In this document: one piece after another, positions 40,255 through 47,644 of the stretch | Layout: each line of letters starts with the position of its first letter | How positions within the stretch are numbered: the first letter of the stretch is position 1 | From: Candidatus Moraniibacteriota bacterium | GTDB taxonomy: Bacteria > Patescibacteriota > Minisyncoccia > Moranbacterales > UBA2206 | Direction: 5' to 3' | Length of the DNA: 61,763 bases | Assembly: GCA_003543115.1 (NCBI GenBank) | Contig: DPJH01000004.1 | Location: forward strand, 1-61,763 | Translations under genes and position numbers: made by a program | The notes under the pieces: model-generated | What the model saw: only the letters and a program-made list of their open reading frames with translations | What the model was told of the DNA's origin: nothing | Database searches by the model: none

Positions 40255-40503
40255 ATGCAACAGCAACAAAATGCGCAGTCTTTTGCGCCGGCCCAAGAAA
40301 AAGTTTATGGACAGATGGTAAAAGCGGGAAATAAAACATATTTTATGGATGTGAAAAAAGCCACAAATGGAAGCAACTATCTGACCATCGCCGAATCATA
40401 TAAAAACCAAAAAGGAGAAAAAGTCATCAATCGAATATTGCTTTTCAAAGATCATTTCCAAGAATTTATGGGAGGACTGGAAGAAGTAAAAAAATTTTTA
40501 TAG
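40255..40503 (+). CDS. DUF3276 / PUR-alpha-like nucleic-acid-binding protein
   Basis: 82 residues. After a Gln-rich start, KVYGQMVKAGNKTYFMDVKK and NYLTIAESYKNQ..., then LLFKDHFQEFMGGLEEVKKF fit one bacterial PUR repeat (strands with a final helix). Bacterial PUR proteins bind DNA or RNA; role here unknown. Own promoter and a strong terminator. Confidence 0.7.
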   Translation: MQQQQNAQSFAPAQEKVYGQMVKAGNKTYFMDVKKATNGSNYLTIAESYKNQKGEKVINRILLFKDHFQEFMGGLEEVKKFL

Positions 40504-40540
40504 CAAATTTCAAGTTTGGATTGCTGAATTGATAAAAAAG

Positions 40541-40580
40541 AAAAAGCGAAGCTGGGATAACACCCAACTTCGCTTTTTTA
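40541..40580. terminator. Bidirectional terminator
   Basis: AAAAAGCGAAG (40541-40551) / CTTCGCTTTTT (40568-40578), with inner TGGG/CCCA. Separates the PurA-like gene from the convergent minus-strand gene. Confidence 0.9.
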
Positions 40581-40587
40581 GCTCCCC

Positions 40588-41181
40588 CTATATTATCTTA
40601 TAAAATGCTGAACATTGGCGATGATTTGTAACTCTGCCTTCATTGGAGATAAATTCTCCATTGAATCGCGGACATTTTTTCAATTGTTGTCCAATTTCTT
40701 TGACGCCGGTTTTTTCTGGCGGACAATAGGAGCAGCAATAGTTAAATACATTTGGAGGAAGAAAATTTCGGATGTCCGTCATTTCTTGGAAATTTGCATG
40801 TCTTGCCACTCTTATCATTCTGATATTAGTGGTGGTAAGAAAAAGACACTTTTCTCCCTTGCTTACATTCTCTTCTTGATAACGATGAATTATTTCGAGA
40901 AAGGCGCGTTTTCCTTTTACCCGAAGAATCTTTTCCGGCTCCAGATTGCAAACCATCCTAATCTCAACAAATTTACTATGAGGAGTTGACATGAACGCAA
41001 CAATAAAGCGAGGCGTGCCATTCGACATCTCTACCCAAGTTATGCCATCATTGATAATAGAAATTATTTCTTCCGGAGTTTCTGTTAAGAGAGAAGAGTT
41101 AGGTTCCCGGCTAAGATTCCAGATCTTGTCGGCTACTGCTAGTTTCTGTTTGGCTGTAAGCCGGATCCCATTAATTATCAT
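40588..41181 (-). CDS. Hypothetical protein, possibly GNAT-like
   Basis: 197 residues. Strong minus-strand ribosome binding site (AAAGGAGAGG before the ATG), own promoter at 41362-41390 and terminator. TPRFIVAFMSTPHSKFVEIR and FLTTTNIRMIRVARHANFQE resemble the middle and the end of GNAT folds (the latter like the N-x-x-x-I-R-x-x-x-x-x-G-F box), but the acetyl-CoA loop is not visible, so the assignment is weak. CCSYCPPEK and CPRF / RQCSAF give four or more Cys in the C-terminal third, a possible zinc site. Confidence 0.55.
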   Translation of the reverse strand: MIINGIRLTAKQKLAVADKIWNLSREPNSSLLTETPEEIISIINDGITWVEMSNGTPRFIVAFMSTPHSKFVEIRMVCNLEPEKILRVKGKRAFLEIIHRYQEENVSKGEKCLFLTTTNIRMIRVARHANFQEMTDIRNFLPPNVFNYCCSYCPPEKTGVKEIGQQLKKCPRFNGEFISNEGRVTNHRQCSAFYKII

Positions 41182-41238
41182 ATATCCTCTCCTTTGATTG
41201 AGGTTTGTTGGTAAAGAACGTTGGTTGTATATTATGAA

Positions 41239-41265
41239 ATAAAAAACCCCGCTTTTTACGGGACT
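41239..41265 (-). terminator. Terminator inside the leader of the minus-strand gene (possible attenuator)
   Basis: Read on the minus strand: AGTCCCG-TAAAAAG-CGGGGTT followed by TTTTTATTT, about 60 bases before the start of the gene at 41181 but after its promoter. An upstream stem GGAATTATCTTT / AAAGATAGTCC overlaps its 5' arm and could exclude it. Confidence 0.6.
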
Positions 41266-41361
41266 ATCTTTTTGATTTTTTCAAAACCTAAAGATAATTC
41301 CCTATGGGACTCTCTTCAAGAGTTGGATTGTCATCAATATGCTTTTCATAATGTTGGACGT

Positions 41362-41390
41362 ATTGTAGCAGAAATGAATATGCTTGTCAA
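41362..41390 (-). promoter_or_regulatory. Promoter on the minus strand
   Basis: Minus strand TTGACA (41385-41390), 17 bases, TACAAT (41362-41367). The transcript would run through the putative attenuator (41239-41265) into the gene ending at 40588. The 404-base region 41182-41585 contains this, the attenuator and the hairpin at 41425-41473. Confidence 0.75.
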
Positions 41391-41424
41391 TTTGAGTTTT
41401 TCATCTATAATAGGAGATGCCGAT

Positions 41425-41473
41425 AGATTTTTTGCTTGAGGTAGTTGATTTTATTTCACCAAGCAAAAAATCT
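41425..41473. other. 14-bp inverted repeat, 21-base loop
   Basis: AGATTTTTTGCTTG (41425-41438) and CAAGCAAAAAATCT (41460-41473) are perfectly complementary. Lies between the divergent minus-strand promoter and the plus-strand gene at 41586. Confidence 0.65.
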
Positions 41474-41585
41474 AAAACTTCTTAAACCTTCAGTTTTATA
41501 ATCTTCATACAAATATAATTTTTTGTATTTCAGTTCTTATAAAAATTATGCATTTACCCATTAATCACACTGAGGAGAAAAAGTC

Positions 41586-41999
41586 ATGTTTTTGTCGGAA
41601 TGGGAGGAAAGCCCGCAGAAGAGAAAAGTTGCCTCTGTTAAAAATGAAAATGGCATCCACTGTGATTATTATTGGATGCCAGAAATAGATGGTAGGATTT
41701 TCGTGCATTGCAATGTCGGCACAGAAACCCCCCATTTTTGGTTACTCGAATTTTATTTAGACGATAATGGAAACTTTCTTCATAAGAGTCTCATGAGCAG
41801 CAGGGATGGCGGTATATGTGGAATAAGACTGGGATTTGTTGGGTGTTGCAAAAAAAATGCAATAAGGTGTATCGTAGAAAAGATTATCGATACAACCTTG
41901 TTGGAAAAAACAGAAAGAGAAATCGAGAAGCTTAGAAAAAATCTCGAAAAAATTCTTTCGTCCATGAAATTTCGTGAACGAGAAATGAGTTATTGCTAA
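41586..41999 (+). CDS. Orphan hypothetical protein
   Basis: 137 residues, start fixed by GAGGAG 10 bases before ATG 41586. MFLSEWEESPQKRKVASVKN starts a beta-rich region (HCDYYWMPEIDGRIFVHCNV, TPHFWLLEFYLDDN); the last 40 residues are a basic coiled-coil-like helix (LEKTEREIEKLRKNLEKILS). No family recognised. Strong Shine-Dalgarno and a following hairpin (42027-42060) mark it as one of the stand-alone orphan units. Confidence 0.6.
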   Translation: MFLSEWEESPQKRKVASVKNENGIHCDYYWMPEIDGRIFVHCNVGTETPHFWLLEFYLDDNGNFLHKSLMSSRDGGICGIRLGFVGCCKKNAIRCIVEKIIDTTLLEKTEREIEKLRKNLEKILSSMKFREREMSYC

Positions 42000-42026
42000 G
42001 CCTTTATTTCTGGAAAAATCAGCCCA

Positions 42027-42060
42027 GGCGCCATACTGAAACAACGGTATTGCGCCTTAT
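42027..42060 (+). terminator. Probable terminator (imperfect)
   Basis: GGCGC-C-ATAC / GTAT-T-GCGCC with one mismatch pair and TTATTTAAT after it. Confidence 0.5.
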
Positions 42061-42157
42061 TTAATTTATAAAAAAAACACGCTCTTGCAAGATGGAAAAA
42101 AGAAACTTCAATTATTTTTTGTTGCAATTAGCATGCCGGGCAGATTTTTTAATTTGG

Positions 42158-42166
42158 TGGTATAAT
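42158..42166 (+). promoter_or_regulatory. Extended -10 promoter
   Basis: TGGTATAAT 20 bases before the gene at 42187. Confidence 0.6.
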
Positions 42167-42186
42167 AGGAATATAAAATTAAAAAC

Positions 42187-42420
42187 ATGGAAAAAAATAA
42201 AAAAGTGACTTGTAAAACAGGGCTCAAGAAAAATATCTTGAAAAAGGATGTCTTTGATCGAGAAATGGCACTTTGTAAGAAACTAGCTCAAGAAAATGGC
42301 AACAAATGCGGGTGGGGAGTTTGCGCTAAATGCGGAGTTTTGCCGCTCCTCTATAAGCTTCATAAAGGAATTTTACTGGAAAAACCGGAAGAAATAAAAG
42401 AAATTAAAAGCGCGCTTTAA
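42187..42420 (+). CDS. Small Cys-rich hypothetical protein
   Basis: 77 residues. CGWGVCAKCGVLPLLYKLHK has a C-x4-C-x2-C cluster near residues 36-43, with another Cys near 9 and 25. Basic, soluble. Likely a lineage-specific metal-binding small protein. No homologous family recognised. Confidence 0.6.
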   Translation: MEKNKKVTCKTGLKKNILKKDVFDREMALCKKLAQENGNKCGWGVCAKCGVLPLLYKLHKGILLEKPEEIKEIKSAL

Positions 42421-42490
42421 AAAATGCATATTTTTTAATTAAGCATTTTTTGGTATATAATGACAACAGTTAATAAAAATTATTAAAAAT

Positions 42491-42655
42491 ATGCAAAAAA
42501 TAAAAGTTGAACAACATGGCTTCACCGCTTTCTCGTGGTTTGCCGGATGGCTTTTCACCATCGGCTTTCTTCATCTGGCTTTTTGGAAAGGAGTCTTAGC
42601 TGTGGTGCTATGGCCATATTATATAGGACTGGCAGTGAGCAATTTAGTCCAATAG
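42491..42655 (+). CDS. Small membrane protein (54 residues)
   Basis: ATG 42491 to TAG 42655. It has two hydrophobic stretches: GFTAFSWFAGWLFTIGFLHL and VLAVVLWPYYIGLAVSNLVQ. A TATAAT-like TATATAATG box lies at 42453-42461. This looks like a small two-helix membrane protein; it is shorter than the usual ORF cutoff. Function unknown. Confidence 0.6.
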   Translation: MQKIKVEQHGFTAFSWFAGWLFTIGFLHLAFWKGVLAVVLWPYYIGLAVSNLVQ

Positions 42656-42677
42656 GTTTGTTTTAATTTTTCACCAC

Positions 42678-42944
42678 ATGAAAAATAATCCTCAAAATGA
42701 TTTACAAAAAATTCCCGGAGTCGGAAAGAGCATTGCCGAAGATCTGATAGCTTTGGGAATTTTTTCGGTAGACGATTTGAAAGGCAAAAACCCTGAGGAA
42801 CTCTATGAGAAATCCAATGCACTGGCAGGAATGAAACAGGATCGCTGTCTGCTCTACGTTTTTCGAGAAGCTGTTTATTTTGCTGAGACAAAAAATCCCA
42901 AGCCGGAACTTCTGAAGTGGTGGAATTGGAAAGATAAAAAATAA
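42678..42944 (+). CDS. Helix-hairpin-helix protein (Cdd1-like)
   Basis: 88 residues. LQKIPGVGKSIAEDLIALGI is an HhH DNA-binding hairpin, then DLKGKNPEELYEKSNALAGM and DRCLLYVFREAVYFAE, matching the pathogenicity-locus (Cdd1, DUF4332-like) family. Ends KPELLKWWNWKDKK. Probably DNA binding; role unknown. Followed after 16 bases by the DUF3795 gene. Confidence 0.8.
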   Translation: MKNNPQNDLQKIPGVGKSIAEDLIALGIFSVDDLKGKNPEELYEKSNALAGMKQDRCLLYVFREAVYFAETKNPKPELLKWWNWKDKK

Positions 42945-42960
42945 TTTTTAAAATAAAAAA

Positions 42961-43311
42961 ATGAAAGAAGTCATCAAAGATAAAAATTTAGTAGCCTATT
43001 GCGGATTGTATTGCGGAGCCTGCAAAAGATATTTGAATGACAAATGTCCGGGATGCCAGAAAAATGAAAAAGCCAAATGGTGCCAGTTGCGCTCTTGCTG
43101 CATAGAGAGAAGCTTCAGTAGTTGCGCTGATTGTCAGACTTTTTCTGATCCTATGGAGTGCAAAAAATTCAATACTTTTTTTTCCAAAATATTCGGTCTC
43201 TTGTTTAAATCAGATCGAAGGGCTTGCATAGAGCGAATCAGGGAAATAGGTGTGGAAAATTATACTCAAGAGATGGCAGAAAAGAAAGTTCATTCTATCA
43301 AGAAAAAATAA
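42961..43311 (+). CDS. DUF3795 zinc-binding protein
   Basis: 116 residues. YCGLYCGACKRYLNDKCPGC and CCIERSFSSCADCQTF give the repeated Cys pairs of DUF3795, whose members bind metal and have unknown function. The C-terminus is Lys-rich. Part of the 42491-43537 run of small genes. Confidence 0.85.
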   Translation: MKEVIKDKNLVAYCGLYCGACKRYLNDKCPGCQKNEKAKWCQLRSCCIERSFSSCADCQTFSDPMECKKFNTFFSKIFGLLFKSDRRACIERIREIGVENYTQEMAEKKVHSIKKK

Positions 43312-43333
43312 TTTATTGGAGAGAAACAAAAAG

Positions 43334-43537
43334 ATGGAACAGGAAATACTAAAAAAATTAGAAGAACAAGACAAAAAAATCGAGTCCATTTGGGGAAGCG
43401 TAGAAAAAACTAGAAAATATTTTCTAGCCACGATCATTTTGACAGTGGCAATGACAGTCTTGCCTTTGATCGGTCTTGTCATTGCTGTTCCTTTTATCCT
43501 GAATACATTCTTTCAGGCTTACGGAGGATTATTATAG
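43334..43537 (+). CDS. Small membrane protein
   Basis: 67 residues from ATG 43334 (the frame is open from 43250). A short coiled coil (EILKKLEEQDKKIESIWGS) is followed by one long hydrophobic segment (TIILTVAMTVLPLIGLVIAV). A GGAGAG 10-14 bases upstream may help initiation. Function unknown. Confidence 0.65.
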   Translation: MEQEILKKLEEQDKKIESIWGSVEKTRKYFLATIILTVAMTVLPLIGLVIAVPFILNTFFQAYGGLL

Positions 43538-43552
43538 ATTTAGGATAAAAAA

Positions 43553-45160
43553 ATGCTAGAAAAACAACTGGAAAAATATTTTAGCTTTTCTCAATTCCGT
43601 TCGGGACAAAAAGAGATAATCGAAAGTATCTTGGAAAAAAAAGATGTAGTGGCTCTGATGCCGACTGGCGGAGGAAAGTCTTTGTGCTATCAACTGCCGG
43701 CAATTTTAAGTGAAAATACAACCGTCATTATTTCACCGCTCATTGCTCTTATGAAAGACCAGGTGGATTCTCTGGCGGCTCGAGGAATTCCAGCTACTTT
43801 CATCAATAGTTCGCTGGAATTTCCTGAAATGGAGAAGCGGTTGCAAGACATTCGTTTGGGAAAAACAAAAATTGTTTATATTGCTCCGGAAAGATTTGCC
43901 AATATTTCTTTTCGCAAGTTGTTTTCCACTTTGGAAATTTCACTTTTTGCAGTAGATGAAGCTCATTGCGTTTCGCAGTGGGGCCATGATTTTCGTCCGG
44001 ATTATTTGGAGATAGGAAAATATATAAAAACACTTCCAAAAAGGCCGTCTGTAGCAGCATTTACTGCGACTGCTACTCCGGAAGTAAAAGATGACATCAT
44101 TGCCAGATTGGATTTGCAGGATCCCCGGATTTTTATCCGTGGCTTTGACCGTCCGAATATAAAATTTTTTGCTCAGGCCAATCTCACTCCAACCCAAAGA
44201 CTGGATGAGGTCTTGCGTATCATAAAATCGCTTGATGGTTCGGGAATTGTCTATTCTCTTTCTAGAAAAAACGCGGAAGACATCGCTAGATATTTACAAA
44301 AAAACAATATTAGCGCTCAAGCCTATCATGCCGGCATGAATGCTTCCCGGAGAGAGAAAATTCAAAATGACTTTATGGAAAACCGATTTAAAGTGATTGT
44401 GGCGACAGTGGCTTTTGGCATGGGAGTAGATAAAGCTGATATTCGCTATGTCATCCATTGCGGCATGCCGGGCAGTTTGGAAGGTTATTATCAGGAAGCA
44501 GGAAGGGCGGGCCGAGACGGAGAAAAATCTTTTTGTATCCTTCTTCATGGTAAGCGAGACGTGACCACGCATAAATATTTTATTCGAATCGATCGGCAAA
44601 ACATGATGGCTCAAGGAAAGAGCTATGGTGAAATTTCTCGAGTTTTGGATATTAAATACAGCCGATTAGAAAAAATGATTGATTATGCTACCGCAAAAAA
44701 ATGCCGAAGAAAAATAATTCTTGAATATTTCAATGACCCGGATATGGAAGAAAAAGAAGAAAATTGCAAAGGATGCGATGTATGCCTTAATTGGAAAAAG
44801 ATAGAAGATAAAAAATCAAAGGATCGAAAAAGCAAAATAAGAAGAAAAGATGAACTTAGTGAGACTGTTATGGAAACAGTTCGTTTATATGGTCAAGGAT
44901 ACCCGCCGGATAAAATTGCCAAAATCAGAAGCTTAGGAGCGAGCACTATTTTCAATCATCTTGTATTATGGTATTTGGGAGGCGGAGATTTTCCGATAGA
45001 AAAATTTGTCAGTTCTCAAGAAGAAAAGCAAATTTTGGAAGTGTTGCCGGATCTAGGTAGTCCTCATATCTTGCGAGCTATCAAGGATCAACTTCCAGAA
45101 GACATCAGTTATGAAAAAATCCGCTTGATCATTGCTAAGAGGCAGAAGAATAGATTATAA
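43553..45160 (+). CDS. recQ: ATP-dependent DNA helicase RecQ
   Basis: 535 residues. Walker A MPTGGGKSLCYQLPA with Lys42, DEAH box at about 135 (VDEAHCVSQWGHDFRPDY), TATATPEVKDDI, and the QxxGRxxRD-type motif QEAGRAGRDG. After the helicase core come a Zn site (CRRKIILEYF, CKGCDVC) and a winged-helix-like C-terminus; the HRDC domain of E. coli RecQ is missing. 3'-5' unwinding in repair and fork restart. The next gene starts 5 bases on. Confidence 0.93.
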   Translation: MLEKQLEKYFSFSQFRSGQKEIIESILEKKDVVALMPTGGGKSLCYQLPAILSENTTVIISPLIALMKDQVDSLAARGIPATFINSSLEFPEMEKRLQDIRLGKTKIVYIAPERFANISFRKLFSTLEISLFAVDEAHCVSQWGHDFRPDYLEIGKYIKTLPKRPSVAAFTATATPEVKDDIIARLDLQDPRIFIRGFDRPNIKFFAQANLTPTQRLDEVLRIIKSLDGSGIVYSLSRKNAEDIARYLQKNNISAQAYHAGMNASRREKIQNDFMENRFKVIVATVAFGMGVDKADIRYVIHCGMPGSLEGYYQEAGRAGRDGEKSFCILLHGKRDVTTHKYFIRIDRQNMMAQGKSYGEISRVLDIKYSRLEKMIDYATAKKCRRKIILEYFNDPDMEEKEENCKGCDVCLNWKKIEDKKSKDRKSKIRRKDELSETVMETVRLYGQGYPPDKIAKIRSLGASTIFNHLVLWYLGGGDFPIEKFVSSQEEKQILEVLPDLGSPHILRAIKDQLPEDISYEKIRLIIAKRQKNRL

Positions 45161-45164
45161 AATA

Positions 45165-45494
45165 ATGAATAATATGAAAAAAATAACTGAATTTCAAAAA
45201 TTAGTTTATAAGGAAACAAAAAAAATTCCATATGGAAAAGTTTCTACCTATGCTCAAATTGCAAAAAATATTGGAAATCCTAAAGCGTCGCGGGCCGTCG
45301 GCAACGCTTTGAATATAAATCCCTTTGCACCTGTTGTTCCATGCCACAGAGTAGTGAGAACCGGTGGAAAAATCGGAGGTTTTGCTTCTGGGGAAAAAGA
45401 AAAAATAATTATATTGAAAAAAGAGGGCGTATTGGTGCGTCAGGGAAAAATAGTTGATTTCACCAAGGTATTTTTTAAAAAGAAAATTAAATAA
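45165..45494 (+). CDS. Methylated-DNA-protein cysteine methyltransferase (catalytic domain)
   Basis: 109 residues from ATG 45165; ATG 45174 also possible. KIPYGKVSTYAQIAKNIGNP, RAVGNALNINP and the active site PVVPCHRVVRTGGKIGGFAS (PCHRV) are intact. Only the C-terminal alkyltransferase domain is present, with no N-terminal domain or Ada region. Could be an O6-alkylguanine transferase or an Atl-like protein, but the active-site Cys argues for the former. Follows recQ closely; shared repair operon. Confidence 0.9.
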   Translation: MNNMKKITEFQKLVYKETKKIPYGKVSTYAQIAKNIGNPKASRAVGNALNINPFAPVVPCHRVVRTGGKIGGFASGEKEKIIILKKEGVLVRQGKIVDFTKVFFKKKIK

Positions 45495-45520
45495 AATTTC
45501 TTTTACAAATCATCTTTAAG

Positions 45521-45529
45521 TGGTATAAT
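45521..45529 (+). promoter_or_regulatory. Extended -10 promoter
   Basis: TGGTATAAT, 42 bases before the small gene at 45571. Confidence 0.6.
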
Positions 45530-45570
45530 TTTAATTAAGAATAGAAATTTAATTGTGTAAGTAAATTTTT

Positions 45571-45846
45571 ATGTTAGATAAAAAACTTAGAGAAGTTATG
45601 GAGCTTTTGGGAGGGAAAGCGGTGATAAAAGAAGGCGATCAGTTTTTTGTAGTCATGAATCTGCGAGAATTCAAGAAAATAAAACAAGAGAGTCTCGAAG
45701 GTTTGACAAAGCAAGACTTAATTGATAAAATCAATAATAATATTGCAACTTGGAAATTCATCCAAGAGCAGAAACAAACCGAATCGATTGAGCTTGAGGA
45801 ATTGGGAGATATTCCGGATCAGGAAATAGTGTATGAGAAGGCGTAG
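45571..45846 (+). CDS. Conserved hypothetical protein
   Basis: 91 residues. MLDKKLREVMELLGGKAVIK and FFVVMNLREFKKIK suggest a short beta-strand pair with a helix; the rest is acidic (ELEELGDIPDQEIVYEKA). Similar small proteins are common in this phylum, but I cannot name a family. It lies between the alkyltransferase and tuf. Confidence 0.6.
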   Translation: MLDKKLREVMELLGGKAVIKEGDQFFVVMNLREFKKIKQESLEGLTKQDLIDKINNNIATWKFIQEQKQTESIELEELGDIPDQEIVYEKA

Positions 45847-45936
45847 AGAGTTATCCACAGGAAAATAACAGGAAAAAACTTGCCAAGATTTAAAAGATAT
45901 TATAAAATAGATTTTGTTAAGTAAAATAATAAATTA

Positions 45937-46010
45937 ATTCGAATTTATTTGCGAATCCGGGTTTTTAGTTCGGATTTTCCGTTAATTGGCGGAATGTCAA
46001 ATAAACGAAT
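45937..46010 (+). promoter_or_regulatory. Structured leader of tuf (GCGAAT-type element, copy 3)
   Basis: ATTCGAATTTATTTG (45937-45951) can pair with CAAATAAACGAAT (45998-46010); inside are TTGCGAATCCGG and a small stem TCCG/CGGA. It ends 14 bases before the start of tuf. Same word pattern as at 17344, 37345 and 58736. Confidence 0.6.
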
Positions 46011-46024
46011 ATATAATAAAAAAT

Positions 46025-47218
46025 ATGGCAGCAGCACAATTTGAAAGAACCAAACCTCATGTAAACGTCGGCACTATCGGACACGTTGATCATGGGAAAA
46101 CAACTCTAACAGCAGCTATCCTCCATGTGTTGGCTTTTAAAGGCCAAGCAAAGGAAAAAGGGATTGATGAAATTGACAAAGCTCCTGAAGAAAAGGAACG
46201 CGGAATCACTATTGCAACCGCTCACTGTGAGTATGAATCAGAAAAGAGACATTACGCTCATGTGGATTGTCCGGGACATGCTGACTACATCAAAAACATG
46301 ATTACTGGTGCTGCTCAAATGGATGGCGCTATCTTGGTTGTGGCTGCAACCGATGGTCCTATGCCGCAAACCAGAGAACACATTCTTCTTGCAAAACAAG
46401 TGGGCGTGCCTGAAATCGTAGTTTTCCTTAATAAAGTTGATATGGTGGACGATGAAGAGTTGGTTGAATTGGTTGAAGCTGAAGTAAGAGAACTGCTTAC
46501 AAAATATGAATTTGATGGAGATAACGCTAAAATTATCCGTGGTTCAGCCTTGAAGGCTCTTGAATCTAAATCTGCTGATGAAGATGCGGCTAAACCAGTC
46601 TTGGATTTGATTGCTGCTATTGACGAAAAGATTCCAGATCCGGTTCGTGAAACTGATAAGCCATTCTTATTGCCAATTGAAGATATTTTTTCAATTGAAG
46701 GTCGTGGAACGGTAGTAACAGGAAGAATTGAAAGAGGAACAATTAGCATTAATGAAGAAATTGAAATTGTTGGTATTAGACCAACTGCAAAAACTGTAGT
46801 AACAGGCATTGAAATGTTTAATAAATCTCTTTCTGAAGGAAGAGCCGGAGATAATGCAGGACTTCTTCTTCGGGGTATTAAGAAAGAAGATGTAGAAAGA
46901 GGTCAAGTTCTTGCAAAAACCGGATCAATTACCCCACACACTGAATTTGAAGGAGAAGTATATATTCTAACCAAGGAAGAAGGTGGAAGACATACCCCAT
47001 TCTTCAAGGGTTACAAGCCTCAATTCTATGTTAGAACAACTGATGTAACAGGAGAAGTTTTTCTTCCAGAAGGAACTGAAATGGTAATGCCAGGAGATAC
47101 GATTAATTTCAATGTTAAACTTGGAGCTCCTGTGGCTATGGAAGAAGGAATGAGATTCGCAATTCGAGAAGGAGGCAGAACAGTTGGAGCTGGAGTAGTT
47201 ACTAAAATCATAAAATAG
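46025..47218 (+). CDS. tuf: Elongation factor Tu
   Basis: 397 residues from ATG 46025 (the frame is open from 45986, but MAAAQFERTKPHVNVG is the family start). GTPase motifs GHVDHGKTTLTAAI, RGITIATAHCEYE, DCPGHADY and NKVDMVDDEELVE are intact. Delivers aminoacyl-tRNA to the ribosome. It stands upstream of rpsJ, as in many bacteria, but is separated from fusA by 6 kb. Confidence 0.98.
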   Translation: MAAAQFERTKPHVNVGTIGHVDHGKTTLTAAILHVLAFKGQAKEKGIDEIDKAPEEKERGITIATAHCEYESEKRHYAHVDCPGHADYIKNMITGAAQMDGAILVVAATDGPMPQTREHILLAKQVGVPEIVVFLNKVDMVDDEELVELVEAEVRELLTKYEFDGDNAKIIRGSALKALESKSADEDAAKPVLDLIAAIDEKIPDPVRETDKPFLLPIEDIFSIEGRGTVVTGRIERGTISINEEIEIVGIRPTAKTVVTGIEMFNKSLSEGRAGDNAGLLLRGIKKEDVERGQVLAKTGSITPHTEFEGEVYILTKEEGGRHTPFFKGYKPQFYVRTTDVTGEVFLPEGTEMVMPGDTINFNVKLGAPVAMEEGMRFAIREGGRTVGAGVVTKIIK

Positions 47219-47229
47219 GTTATTCTTTG

Positions 47230-47263
47230 AGCCGCTTAATCAAAAAACTTGACATAAGCGGCT
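47230..47263 (+). other. Hairpin between tuf and rpsJ
   Basis: AGCCGCTTA (47230-47238) and TAAGCGGCT (47255-47263) form a 9-bp stem, with only TTATAG after it, so at most a weak terminator. Its loop contains the TTGACA of the next promoter. Confidence 0.55.
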
Positions 47264-47277
47264 TTATAGAGTAAATT
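47249..47277 (+). promoter_or_regulatory. Promoter of the S10 operon
   Basis: TTGACA (47249-47254), 17 bases, TAAATT (47272-47277), 41 bases before rpsJ. Confidence 0.65.
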
Positions 47278-47317
47278 TTATAAATACACTAAATAAAGAA
47301 AATTTTTCATTAAAAAG

Positions 47318-47644
47318 ATGATAAAAAAGGAAGAAGAAGCAAAATCTAGAATTAGGATAAAGATCAGAGCTTATGATCATAAGATTATCGATCAATCAGC
47401 AAAACAAATTGTTGAAACGGCAGAAAGATCTGGAGCTACAATTACCGGACCTGTTCCGCTTCCTACTGAAATCAGAAAGTTTACTGTAAACAAATCAACT
47501 TTTGTTCACAAGGATGCAAGAGATCAGTATGAAATGAGAATGCATAAGAGAATTATTGACATTTGGAGTCCAACACCAAAAACAATTGATAGCTTGACCA
47601 ATTTAGATTTACCAGCCGGAGTTGATATAGAGATAAAGATGTAG
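47318..47644 (+). CDS. rpsJ: 30S ribosomal protein S10
   Basis: 108 residues. KIRAYDHKIIDQSAKQIVET and TGPVPLPTEIRKFTVNKSTF, RMHKRIIDIWSPTPKTIDSL are typical uS10. A head protein of the 30S subunit, also the NusE antitermination factor. A 234-base spacer without genes follows before rplC. Confidence 0.97.
   Translation: MIKKEEEAKSRIRIKIRAYDHKIIDQSAKQIVETAERSGATITGPVPLPTEIRKFTVNKSTFVHKDARDQYEMRMHKRIIDIWSPTPKTIDSLTNLDLPAGVDIEIKM

Noticed and set aside
41221..41439. 72-codon open frame on the plus strand
   Set aside because: It covers the minus-strand promoter and attenuator hairpins, starts with TTG, has no ribosome binding site and no protein-like pattern.
40588..46000. Mobile element between fusA and tuf
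   Set aside because: No transposase, integrase, terminal repeats or att-like duplication could be seen.
46315..46809. 164-codon minus-strand open frame opposite tuf
   Set aside because: Antisense shadow of a highly conserved gene; low-complexity Ser/Thr content with no start signal. The same holds for the long antisense frames opposite fusA, ftsZ, ndk and map.
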